From an uncultured Selenomonadaceae bacterium (GTDB lineage Bacteria; Bacillota; Negativicutes; Selenomonadales; Selenomonadaceae), in contig CATYZV010000058.1 in assembly GCA_958415865.1 (NCBI GenBank), positions 1 through 9,011 of the forward strand: a stretch of 9,011 nt of DNA. The letters run 5' to 3'. The notes under the pieces were generated by a model that was given only the letters and a program-made list of their open reading frames with translations, did not search any database and had not been told where the DNA came from. This document shows, piece by piece, positions 1-6,456 of this stretch (position 1 is the first letter of the stretch; each line of letters starts with the position of its first letter). The position numbers and the translations under genes were made by a program.

Positions 1-54
1 TTTTTATAGGACTTTTAATTTGTATTCAAAAGAAATAATTTATGAGGTGGAAAA

Positions 55-1761
55 ATGGATCCCAATCTGAAGATAGCCTTTGGCCTTATCGGCGGGCTTG
101 CACTCTTTCTCTATGGTATGAACGGCATTAGCGATTCGCTGCAGAAGGTAGCGGGCGAGCGCATGAAGAAAATTCTCGGCCTTTTGACGAAAAACCCTGT
201 ATTCGGTGCACTCGCCGGTATGCTGGTTACGGCAGTATTGCAGTCTAGCTCGGCTACCACGGTAATGGTCATCGGTTTTGTAAGTGCGCGCCTTATGACG
301 CTGCCGCAGGCTATTTCCGTAATCTTCGGTGCTAATATAGGTACGACGATGACGGCTCAGCTCATGGCATTTAAATTGTCCAACTACATCTATCCGATCA
401 TCTTTGTCGGCTTCTTGATGAATTTCATCGCCAAGACGGAACGCGTCAAGAATATCGGTCTTGTAATCTTCAATTTCGGCCTCTTATTTGAAGGTATTGA
501 AATCATGGGGCACGTCATGAAACCGCTGGCTACGAGCCCGTTCTTCGTCGATCTGATGGGACAGGTGGCAAATACTCCTATACTCGGACTGCTGCTCGGC
601 GCAGGCATGACTATCGTCGTACAGTCCAGTTCTGCTACCATCGCAGTACTTCAGAACTTCGCTTCGCAGGCAGGTCCTGACGGTGTGTCTTCCATCATCG
701 GCCTCACCGGTGCGATTCCGATTCTACTCGGCGACAATATCGGCACGACCATCACGGCTCTCTTGGCCTGCATCGGACAGTCTAAAAATGCACAGCGCAC
801 GGCTGTGGCTCACTCTGTATTCAACATCTCCGGCAGTATCGTATTCCTGTGCATAATCCCTTTCTTCGCTCAGTTTGTGGCATGGATCTCCCCGAAAGGA
901 CCCGAACTTGAAATCATCGCCCGCCAGATCGCTAATGCGCACACGGCATTCAACATCACGGCGACGCTCATCTGGCTGCCCTTGATTCCCGTAATGGTCA
1001 AAATCGTCAAATTCATCATCCGCGGCGAAGATGCCAGTGAAAAAACTTCTTACGAACCGCATTTTCTCGACAATAAAGTACTAGGTCAGCCTTCCGCTGC
1101 TATGTACCTCGTTTCTAAAGAACTGGAACATCTGTCCGGCATGACGACCGATATGATGACGAAGCTGCGCGACTCTATCTCCGGCAAAAGCCAAGCTGTC
1201 GCAGCATTTAATGACAGCCATCAGGGCGTAAAAGCTCTGCAAGATACCATCGCAGATTACATCACACATCTATTCTCCCGCGGCAGCCTCACTGACCGGC
1301 AGGCAGAACAGACAGCAGGCTTATTATTCGTGGCAAACCACATCGACCACATCGCTGACAGATGCGGTGAAGTGAATGATTTTACCGTCAACGCCCGCCA
1401 AAACGGCAAAGGCTTATCCGATAACGCAATAAATGAAGTTGAAGAATGCCTCGACATCAGCAAGAAAATGTTCAGTCAGGCTATGCTCGCTGTAAAAGAA
1501 GGCAAAGCAGAAGCTGCTAAGGCTGTATCCACTGAAAACCACGAACTGCACCAGATTCAAAAACAGTATTACCGCAACCACCTCGACCGTGTTCACGACA
1601 ATTCCTGCGACCCTTCATTGACTACAGATTACGCTTCCATGCTTTACTCTATGGACAGAATGGCAGATAACTGTGTCGGCATTGCTGAAGAAGCTATGGA
1701 CCATGCAGCATTTGTCAACTTGGAAAAACCTGATTTCGCTGACGAGGGAGGCAGCAAATGA
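55..1761 (+). CDS. Na+/phosphate cotransporter family protein with C-terminal PhoU-like domain
   Basis: This is a secondary transporter predicted to bring inorganic phosphate across the inner membrane with sodium. It is 568 aa, normal for the bacterial NptA/YjbB-type family. The membrane part (about residues 5-325) holds the two inverted repeats typical of the family. Each carries a QSSSAT motif (residues 63-68 and 190-195) followed by a G-NIGTT motif (GANIGTT 92-98, GDNIGTT 226-232), which line the substrate and sodium path in the family. From about residue 350 to the end the protein is helical and hydrophilic, with the spacing of a PhoU-like domain, probably a cytoplasmic regulatory tail. 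The ATG at 55 follows a strong ribosome binding site, GAGGTGG at 44-50. Its stop overlaps the next gene by ATGA, so the two are translationally coupled. The exact ion and substrate are inferred from the family. Confidence 0.93.
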   Translation: MDPNLKIAFGLIGGLALFLYGMNGISDSLQKVAGERMKKILGLLTKNPVFGALAGMLVTAVLQSSSATTVMVIGFVSARLMTLPQAISVIFGANIGTTMTAQLMAFKLSNYIYPIIFVGFLMNFIAKTERVKNIGLVIFNFGLLFEGIEIMGHVMKPLATSPFFVDLMGQVANTPILGLLLGAGMTIVVQSSSATIAVLQNFASQAGPDGVSSIIGLTGAIPILLGDNIGTTITALLACIGQSKNAQRTAVAHSVFNISGSIVFLCIIPFFAQFVAWISPKGPELEIIARQIANAHTAFNITATLIWLPLIPVMVKIVKFIIRGEDASEKTSYEPHFLDNKVLGQPSAAMYLVSKELEHLSGMTTDMMTKLRDSISGKSQAVAAFNDSHQGVKALQDTIADYITHLFSRGSLTDRQAEQTAGLLFVANHIDHIADRCGEVNDFTVNARQNGKGLSDNAINEVEECLDISKKMFSQAMLAVKEGKAEAAKAVSTENHELHQIQKQYYRNHLDRVHDNSCDPSLTTDYASMLYSMDRMADNCVGIAEEAMDHAAFVNLEKPDFADEGGSK

Positions 1762-2600
1762 TGAGCCGAAAATGGTTAATCGCTCTAGCCGCTATTGCCG
1801 CAGCGGCAGTCATCGCCGGCTGCGGAGGCAAATCTTCATCACTGCCCGACCTTTCTTCCATGGGCGATATCCACGCCACAGCACGTGAAGAAGGTTCCGG
1901 TACGCGTGCTCAATTTGAAGCATTGACCGGCAGCAGCGAAAAAGATGCCTCCATCGTCAAATCCACCGACGAAGCCGTGCAGAAAGTCAGTGAGGACCCC
2001 GATGCCATCGCCTACGCCGCCTTTAGCTCAGTCAAGCAGCTAGACGGCGTAAAGATACTTGCAGTAGACGGCACAGCACCTTCCCCGGAAACCATCCGCA
2101 AAGATGAATATCCGCTGACGCGCAATTACTATCTGTGCTGGAGCGGCGAGCTTTCCCCTGCCGCGCAGGATTTCCTGACCTACATTCAAGGTGCAGGACA
2201 GGCTATAATCGGCGACTATGCTATACCTCTGGGCAATGCTGAAACATTTCTCTCCGACCGGTCGGCAGGCACAGTCAAGATAGCAGGCTCATCTTCCATG
2301 GCTCCGCTGATGAAGGCACTTGCCGAAGGATACGCCAAGCGCAATCCCAATGCCGAAATCGACATTGAAGTAACCGACTCCACAGACGGCATCAACGCTG
2401 CCATGGAACACAAAGCAGACCTCGCCATGTCCTCGCGCGAGCTGAAGGATTACGAAAGTGAACTGCTCAATAAAGCAGCTGTTGCCCACGACGGTATCGC
2501 TATCATTGTCAGCAAACAGAATCCATTGACCGGTCTCACCAAAGATCAGATTAAAAACATCTTTGACGGCACTTGGAAAAAATGGGCTGACCTGAAATAA
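1758..2600 (+). CDS. PstS-like phosphate-binding lipoprotein with circularly permuted domain order
   Basis: This is a 280-aa exported substrate-binding protein of the PBP-like/PstS type. A signal peptide ends in the lipobox IAGC (Cys22). Residues 43-50 read REEGSGTR, the phosphate-contacting loop that lies mid-chain in ordinary PstS. It is followed by segments typical of the PstS C-terminus (DAIAYAAFSSV 82-92, YPLTRNYY 118-125, GQAI 147-150). A short linker then leads to segments typical of the mature PstS N-terminus: GSSS 177-180, DSTDGI 197-202, DLAMSSRELK 211-220, HDGIAIIV 234-241 and IFDGTWKKWADL 268-279, where the chain stops. All phosphate-loop elements are present once, in swapped order. 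The start is the ATG of the ATGA overlap with the symporter; GAGGGAGG at 1744-1751 lies 6 bases upstream. A second ATG at 1761 is also possible. Phosphate as ligand is inferred from the loops; delivery to the adjacent symporter is a hypothesis. Confidence 0.88.
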   Translation: MMSRKWLIALAAIAAAAVIAGCGGKSSSLPDLSSMGDIHATAREEGSGTRAQFEALTGSSEKDASIVKSTDEAVQKVSEDPDAIAYAAFSSVKQLDGVKILAVDGTAPSPETIRKDEYPLTRNYYLCWSGELSPAAQDFLTYIQGAGQAIIGDYAIPLGNAETFLSDRSAGTVKIAGSSSMAPLMKALAEGYAKRNPNAEIDIEVTDSTDGINAAMEHKADLAMSSRELKDYESELLNKAAVAHDGIAIIVSKQNPLTGLTKDQIKNIFDGTWKKWADLK

Positions 2601-2614
2601 AATGCTATAACTCA

Positions 2615-2656
2615 AAAAAGTAAAGCTGTAAAATTCGCAGCTTTACTTTTTATTTT
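2615..2656 (+). terminator. Rho-independent terminator after the phosphate operon
   Basis: A perfect 14-bp stem (arms 2615-2628 and 2638-2651, core GTAAAGCTG/CAGCTTTAC) encloses a 9-base loop. The 3' arm ends in five T and runs on into TATTTTA. The A-run on the 5' side makes it symmetrical, so it could also stop leftward transcription. It lies 15 bases after the stop codon of the binding protein. Confidence 0.92.
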
Positions 2657-2660
2657 ACAG

Positions 2661-2737
2661 AAAACAGCGGTGCTAAATTTGCAGAGGTATGTCTGAGCGA
2701 AGCGAGTTTAGCTATGCAAATTTAGTGCTGCTGTTTT
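2661..2737. repeat. Long imperfect palindrome between convergent genes
   Basis: Two 23-base arms (2661-2683 and 2715-2737) are complementary over their whole length. The only three non-Watson-Crick positions are G:U when read as plus-strand RNA. The 31-base interior contains GTCTGAGCGAAGCGAGTTTAG, whose ends can form a small second hairpin (CTGAGC with GTTTAG, including wobbles). The element sits between the convergent phosphate operon and MerR gene. It could be a bidirectional terminator or a member of a dispersed intergenic palindrome family; one window cannot decide. Confidence 0.7.
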
Positions 2738-2757
2738 GCAGTTCGATATAAATTTAT

Positions 2758-3153
2758 TCATACGGCTGTGTGCCAATGCTGCATAAGCTCGCTCGTTTGC
2801 GGCAGGAGGATTTCCTCGTAATTGTCCAGCTGGTAATTCGTCCGGCTTAGCATACTCTGCAATGCCGATATCTTCTGCCTAAGCTCCGACTGAATTTCTT
2901 CAATCAAATCCCTGCGCTGCGTGGAAGTCGCATTGCCCCGCTGTGCCAGTGCCATGTAGTCGATGATCTTTTCCAGCGGCATTCCGATTGATTTCAGGTT
3001 CTGAATCATCTCGATCCACTGCACGAAACGTTCATCGTAAATGCGTATGCCGCTCGACTTGCGCGGCACGGGAGGAATCAAGCCGATGCGCTCATAATAG
3101 CGCAATGTATCCGTCGATATATTTGTCTTTTTTGCAATTTCACTGATGTTCAT
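2758..3153 (-). CDS. MerR-family transcriptional regulator (cysteine-free, AdhR-like type)
   Basis: This is a DNA-binding activator/repressor of 131 aa. Residues 1-39 form the MerR winged helix-turn-helix: MNISEIAKKTNIS, then the hallmark TLRYYER (16-22) and GLIPP, then GIRIY in the wing. A second helix pair follows (about 44-66), and then a long amphipathic helix (about 79-115) expected to be the antiparallel dimer coiled coil. There is no cysteine, so metal or thiol sensing of the MerR/CueR/SoxR kind is unlikely. The effector is unknown. The chosen start is the ATG at 3153, because GGGGAGG at 3163-3169 lies 9 bases upstream; the in-frame TTG at 3159 would be too close to it. It follows the second MerR gene in the same direction, 50 bases downstream of its stop. 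Probable targets are the redox genes to the right (inference). Confidence 0.88.
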   Translation of the reverse strand: MNISEIAKKTNISTDTLRYYERIGLIPPVPRKSSGIRIYDERFVQWIEMIQNLKSIGMPLEKIIDYMALAQRGNATSTQRRDLIEEIQSELRQKISALQSMLSRTNYQLDNYEEILLPQTSELMQHWHTAV

Positions 3154-3178
3154 CACCAAAATCCTCCCCGAAAATAAT

Positions 3179-3207
3179 TATTTACCAATAGCACTAAAAC
3201 GTGTCAG
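3179..3207 (-). promoter_or_regulatory. Candidate sigma-A promoter for the first MerR gene
   Basis: On the minus strand, CTGACA (3202-3207) and TAAATA (3179-3184) are separated by 17 bases and lie upstream of the ribosome binding site of the MerR gene that starts at 3153. The -35 box is inside the 13-bp palindrome at 3200-3212. The -10 box overlaps the perfect 12-bp palindrome AAATAATTATTT (3172-3183). Both could be regulator sites. The call rests on consensus matching only. Confidence 0.4.
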
Positions 3208-3212
3208 ACACG
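3200..3212. repeat. 13-bp palindrome overlapping the stop codon of the second MerR gene
   Basis: CGTGTCAGACACG is a perfect dyad of 6-bp arms around one base. The minus-strand TGA stop of the upstream MerR gene (3204-3206) lies inside it, and GGCACC follows on the plus strand. It may be an operator for the downstream MerR promoter, or part of a dispersed repeat; similar TGTC-GACA palindromes with GGTGCC flanks occur as repeats in other Bacillota, from memory. Confidence 0.55.
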
Positions 3213-3596
3213 GCACCTGCTTCTTTTGCTTTTCTTGTTCTTATTATCCTTCTCGATCTGATAGGCCAGATAGTCGAGCCTGGACAGGTATTTTTCTTTG
3301 AAGTGAATTTCGTCGAGCAGAGCGCCTCGCTTGCTCTGGAGCATGCGCAGCCGCTGCCTGTCATTTTCCGTGCTTTTATCTTTTTTCAGCAGCAGCGTCA
3401 TATACATTTCAGTTTCCTCGCTCGTAAAGCCAATCTCGTGCAGCGTCATGATCAGGCTTAGATTTTCCAGGTCGGAATCGTCATACTGCCACGCGCCCAT
3501 GACCTTTTTCACCGCGCCGCACAGTCCCCATCTTTCGTATTCATCGAGGATTTCCATCGGTATCTTGTAGCGGCTGCAAGCTTCTTCCTTTGTCAT
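3204..3596 (-). CDS. MerR-family-like regulator with degenerate helix-turn-helix
   Basis: This is a protein of 130 aa, related to a conserved group of small MerR-like regulators in anaerobic Bacillota. The N-terminus MTKEEACSRYKIPMEILDEY replaces the usual TLRYYER signature with EILDEYERWGL (residues 16-26). It continues with GAWQYDDSDLENLSLIMTLHEIGFT, the second helix-turn-helix-like pair and wing. A long charged helix follows (about 80-118), probably for dimerisation, then a basic tail (KNKKSKRSRCRV). Cysteines are at 7, 26 and 128. The ATG at 3596 is preferred: AAGGTGA at 3602-3608 is a good ribosome binding site, and the in-frame GTG at 3603-3605 lies within it. The last codons and stop fall in the 13-bp palindrome, so the tail may be acquired. 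The protein may regulate the flavodoxin/reductase cluster immediately upstream of it; the signal it senses cannot be told from sequence. Confidence 0.82.
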   Translation of the reverse strand: MTKEEACSRYKIPMEILDEYERWGLCGAVKKVMGAWQYDDSDLENLSLIMTLHEIGFTSEETEMYMTLLLKKDKSTENDRQRLRMLQSKRGALLDEIHFKEKYLSRLDYLAYQIEKDNKNKKSKRSRCRV

Positions 3597-3685
3597 AAAT
3601 ATCACCTTCGTTCTTTGTATTTCAGTTATATTCTAATACAGCATAGGCATAATATCTAATACTTATATAAAATACCAAACAATGC

Positions 3686-4210
3686 CTATTGCGCATACCT
3701 TATCTGCTTTCGCAGTTTGAGCCTTTTAGATATAAACTGAGCACAGCCTCCGGTGAAAGCTCCTGCAATAGTGCCTGCGATGAACAGCAGCGGAAAATAA
3801 GCGATGATGGTCCATGTGCCTGTGATAGCTGCAGCCGCGGCAAGCTGCCCGATATTGTGGCAGACGGCTCCGCCGATGCTGCTGAGCCACAGATATTTTT
3901 CCGGCACGCCGCGGCGCAATAGCAGCATTGCAGCCAAGCAGAACACACCGCCTGACAGACTGTACGCCAGTGATACCATGCTGCCGCTGAATACGCTGCC
4001 CAATATTATCCGCGCCGTCAGCATCAAAAATACATCGCGGGCACTGTAATGGTACACGGCATAAACGGTTATGATATTGGCAAGCCCTAGCTTTACGCCC
4101 GGCAACGGCAATAGATTCGGCAGCCTGAGCTCCACGATGAAGATTATCAGCGACAGCGCTGTCAGCAAAGACAGCTGCACTAGCTTATCTGTATTGAATT
4201 TATATTCCAT
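3686..4210 (-). CDS. Gx transporter family membrane protein (EetB-like)
   Basis: This is a 174-aa integral membrane protein with about six hydrophobic segments (near 10-28, 42-56, 60-76, 78-98, 108-129 and 134-155) and a basic C-terminus. LPGVKLGLAN (36-45) after the first helix is the hallmark of the family named Gx transporter, or heptaprenyl diphosphate synthase component I (Hpre_diP_synt_I). The fold resembles the S-components of ECF transporters. Despite the older name, an isoprenoid synthase role is doubtful because it is a polytopic membrane protein. The homologous gene in the flavin-based electron-transfer loci of Listeria and Lactiplantibacillus is called eetB (from memory). The ribosome binding site AGGGAG lies 5 bases before the ATG. 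The NusG-II gene ends 18 bases upstream, so the two are very probably cotranscribed. Confidence 0.85.
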   Translation of the reverse strand: MEYKFNTDKLVQLSLLTALSLIIFIVELRLPNLLPLPGVKLGLANIITVYAVYHYSARDVFLMLTARIILGSVFSGSMVSLAYSLSGGVFCLAAMLLLRRGVPEKYLWLSSIGGAVCHNIGQLAAAAAITGTWTIIAYFPLLFIAGTIAGAFTGGCAQFISKRLKLRKQIRYAQ

Positions 4211-4228
4211 AAGTACTCCCTACCTTCA

Positions 4229-4594
4229 TCACTTTGCCGCAGCATCCACGCTGCTATCGCCGGCGAACTGAATCACTAAATGATTGGGCAGGCAGACGAT
4301 GGGCGGCGCATCATGCTTCAACACGCCCATCTGTACACATAGCCTATCCGGACAGTCGGCATCAGCTATGCTTATCTCATTGCGCTGCACTGACACGGTA
4401 TTGTAATGACCTTGATATTCTACCTTAAACTGATACGGCTCATCGACTTTTGACAAGTCAATCGTCTGCAATATCTTTCCGTCCTGTACAATTTCTACTG
4501 TATCTTGGCTGTGCTGAGCAAAATAAAAATATATCCCGCCTGCCAGCACCATCAAAAGCAGATAAATGCCGCCGTACAATTTTAACCTTGCCAT
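4229..4594 (-). CDS. NusG domain II-containing membrane-anchored protein (EetA-like)
   Basis: This is a 121-aa protein with one N-terminal membrane helix (about 8-26) and an extracytoplasmic domain of the NusG domain II family. Its hallmark pattern is present: DADCPDRLC (Cys81, Cys86) and PIVCLPNHLVI (Cys101). It has no KOW/NGN transcription-factor domain and is not NusG. Such proteins are regularly encoded beside ApbE and Gx genes, or near rnf clusters, and the equivalent in flavin-based extracellular electron transfer loci is eetA (from memory). The ATG at 4594 overlaps the TGA of the upstream ApbE gene as TGATG, so translation is coupled; an in-frame TTG at 4597 is the alternative start. 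Its biochemical activity is not known. The three cysteines may form a disulfide or bind a cofactor (inference). Confidence 0.85.
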   Translation of the reverse strand: MARLKLYGGIYLLLMVLAGGIYFYFAQHSQDTVEIVQDGKILQTIDLSKVDEPYQFKVEYQGHYNTVSVQRNEISIADADCPDRLCVQMGVLKHDAPPIVCLPNHLVIQFAGDSSVDAAAK

Positions 4595-5661
4595 CAATGC
4601 ACCACCACCGTCTTCAAATTGTTATATCTGGCGAAAAGCTCAAAAGAAACTGCTATGCCTTCTGTAATATAAATCTCCTGCTCAGCAGTCAGCAGTATCA
4701 TCTCAAAATCGCGGTGCTCCTGCCAGTAAGCTATCGCATCATCTTTGCCCGGTACGAACATAGCCGTCGACAGTGCATCGGCAGTTTTGCCTTGCGGCGC
4801 GATTATCGTAACGGATAATACTCCGTTGTCCACGGGTTTTCCTGTAGCAGGATTGATGATATGGCCGTATTTTCTGCCGTCAGCTCCGATGAAAAATCTT
4901 TCATATGCCCCGGAAGTAACTACTGCGCAGTCAGCAATATCTACTATACCCAGATACTCACTGCTGTCAGGCGATTTTATGCCCACGCGCCAGTTCGAGC
5001 CGTCCGGCTTTGTGCCTAGTGCCTGAACATTGCCACCCAGATTTATCAGAGCTGAACAAATGCCTTTTTCCTTCAATAAAGAAATCACTTTATCACCGGC
5101 AAAGCCCTTGCCCACAGCACCTAAATCCAGCTCCATGCCTTCGGGCAGAGAAATCGTATTGCCCTGCACAAAAACTTTTTTATAATCGACTAATCCGAGC
5201 AGCCCTGCCAGCTCATCATCAGACGGTATGCGGTACTGCCCTGTGGTAAAGCCCCATGCCTTGACTATCGGATATAGCGTCGGCTCCAAAGCACCGCCTG
5301 TCCTCCCCGCCATCTCCAAGGCAAACGATACAGCCTCAGCCGTATCTTCATCGACAGATACAGCCCTGCCGCCGCTCTTGTTTACAGCGTAGATATCGCT
5401 GTGCTCATCCGTCGCCGACAATAGCTTTTCCAAGCGGTAAATCTCCCGCTCCGCTGCCTCAAGCCCCGCCTCTCCTTTCGCTCCGTAAGCCGTCAGCGTG
5501 ATCTGCGTATCCATCGCATATACTGTCTTTTCATGCTGTTCATACGGCAGTACGAAAAAACTGCGGTATACCATGCCTGCACTGACGCTGATTATAATGA
5601 TGAGCAGCAGGCACAGCCATATTGATTTATGCTTCCATATGCCGATTAATTTTGCAGGCAT
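4594..5661 (-). CDS. apbE: FAD:protein FMN transferase (ApbE/FmnB-like), membrane-anchored
   Basis: This enzyme attaches FMN, taken from FAD, covalently to Thr/Ser of exported flavoproteins. It is 355 aa, normal for the family. An N-terminal membrane helix (about 13-36) has no lipobox cysteine, so the catalytic domain is held on the outer face of the membrane. The family motifs are intact: YAMDTQITL from residue 48, LDLGAVGKG 178-186, LINLGGN 205-211, VTSGAYER 248-255, HIINP 267-271, and TADALSTA 293-300, the last with Asp295 and Thr299 at the Mg2+-binding positions. The ATG at 5661 follows a strong AAAGGAG site. The flavodoxin gene ends 42 bases upstream with no terminator seen, and the NusG-II gene overlaps its stop. 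The usual FMN-acceptor signature (S/T-G-A-S/T) was not seen in any other protein here, so its substrate is probably encoded elsewhere. Confidence 0.94.
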   Translation of the reverse strand: MPAKLIGIWKHKSIWLCLLLIIIISVSAGMVYRSFFVLPYEQHEKTVYAMDTQITLTAYGAKGEAGLEAAEREIYRLEKLLSATDEHSDIYAVNKSGGRAVSVDEDTAEAVSFALEMAGRTGGALEPTLYPIVKAWGFTTGQYRIPSDDELAGLLGLVDYKKVFVQGNTISLPEGMELDLGAVGKGFAGDKVISLLKEKGICSALINLGGNVQALGTKPDGSNWRVGIKSPDSSEYLGIVDIADCAVVTSGAYERFFIGADGRKYGHIINPATGKPVDNGVLSVTIIAPQGKTADALSTAMFVPGKDDAIAYWQEHRDFEMILLTAEQEIYITEGIAVSFELFARYNNLKTVVVH

Positions 5662-5703
5662 GGCAATCTCCTTTCTACAGTCTATGAAAGAACTATCAAC
5701 ATT

Positions 5704-6411
5704 TTATTTTAAATAGCCAAGGCTTTTAAGCCATGTATCGACATCGCTCTGCGCATTATCCACATTGCTGCCCGCTTCAGCAAATCCTTTTGCTACATCG
5801 GCATTCGGCTCTAAATCCTTGATTGCTGCTACCGTGTCAGAAAGACCGCTGCCGCCATGCGTTACGAACGGCACTATTTTCTTGCCGCTCAAATCGTATT
5901 CATCAAAGAATGTATAGACAGGCATCGGCATATCACTCCACCAATTAGGATAGCCGACGAAAATTGTATCGTAATCGGTAATGTTGTCGATTTTTGTAGC
6001 CAAGGCCGGGCGCGCGCCGGACTGTTTTTCTTCTTTAGCCTGGTTTACCGTAGCATCGTAATCCGCCGGGTACTTGTCCACCGTCTTGAGCGATACGATA
6101 TCGGCATTCGTGTCCTTCTGTATCATGCGCGCGATAACGCCCGTATTGCCTATCACTCCGTCTGCCGTGGGCTTTATGCTCGCCCTGCTCGATGCGTCCG
6201 CACCGTCGGGCAGATCGGCATTTTCACTGAAGGAAAAATACACTACTAAAGCCTTGCTGCCGGCCGCATTATTTTCCGACGAAGCCGCCTCTGCACTACT
6301 TGCCGTCTGTGCTGCATCTTTGCTTTCATTCGACGAAGACGTTTCATCAGAACAGCCTGCCGCACTCAATAGAGCCGTACCTATCATCATAGCACTAATA
6401 AATTTTTTCAT
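5704..6411 (-). CDS. Flavodoxin-fold lipoprotein (Flavodoxin_4 type)
   Basis: This is an exported flavodoxin-like protein of 235 aa. A signal peptide with the lipobox AAGC (Cys20) is followed by a Ser/Ala/Glu-rich linker (about 21-52) and then the flavodoxin domain. The domain has KALVVYFSFSENAD from residue 53, a 25-residue insertion, then the phosphate-loop remnant GNTGVIA (88-94), TIFVGYPNWWSDMP (149-162) and PFVTHGGSGLS (181-191). It is expected to bind FMN non-covalently and carry electrons or reduce quinone-like substrates. Its lipoprotein anchoring places it outside the cytoplasm, unlike classical flavodoxins. The start at 6411 (MKKFIS) gives a standard lipoprotein signal; AAGGA lies 9 bases upstream. 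An in-frame ATG at 6420 is the alternative, adding MYI. It sits between the secreted hydrolase and ApbE genes, 36 to 45 bases after the former. Confidence 0.9.
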   Translation of the reverse strand: MKKFISAMMIGTALLSAAGCSDETSSSNESKDAAQTASSAEAASSENNAAGSKALVVYFSFSENADLPDGADASSRASIKPTADGVIGNTGVIARMIQKDTNADIVSLKTVDKYPADYDATVNQAKEEKQSGARPALATKIDNITDYDTIFVGYPNWWSDMPMPVYTFFDEYDLSGKKIVPFVTHGGSGLSDTVAAIKDLEPNADVAKGFAEAGSNVDNAQSDVDTWLKSLGYLK

Positions 6412-6456
6412 AATATACATTCCTTCCTCTAATCAATATATAAACTACAATTCAGC

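Noticed and set aside
390..1596. Several open frames on the minus strand opposite the Na/Pi symporter
   Set aside because: Their translations are compositionally odd and match no family, and they lie wholly within a gene with strong family motifs. They are shadows.
2601..2757. A missing second half of the binding protein after a frameshift or premature stop
   Set aside because: The bases after the stop hold only a terminator and a palindrome. No frame encodes a further RE-GSGTR block, and that block is already present at residues 43-50.
3643..3689. Inverted repeat ATAGGCAT/ATGCCTAT as a terminator of the Gx gene
   Set aside because: The arms are only 8 bp with a loop of about 31 bases, and no U-run follows in the leftward direction. 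It may be a regulator site at most.
3686..4210. Heptaprenyl diphosphate synthase component I as a literal function
   Set aside because: The protein is a polytopic membrane protein with the PGVKLGLAN signature and no prenyl-synthase DDxxD motif, so the historical name is misleading.
4229..4594. Transcription antitermination factor NusG
   Set aside because: Only the domain-II-like part is present, behind a membrane anchor and with conserved cysteines. The RNA-polymerase-binding NGN domain is absent.
4450..5249. Plus-strand open frames opposite the ApbE and NusG-II genes
   Set aside because: They are rich in rare residues, have no family resemblance and no ribosome binding sites, and overlap well-supported genes.
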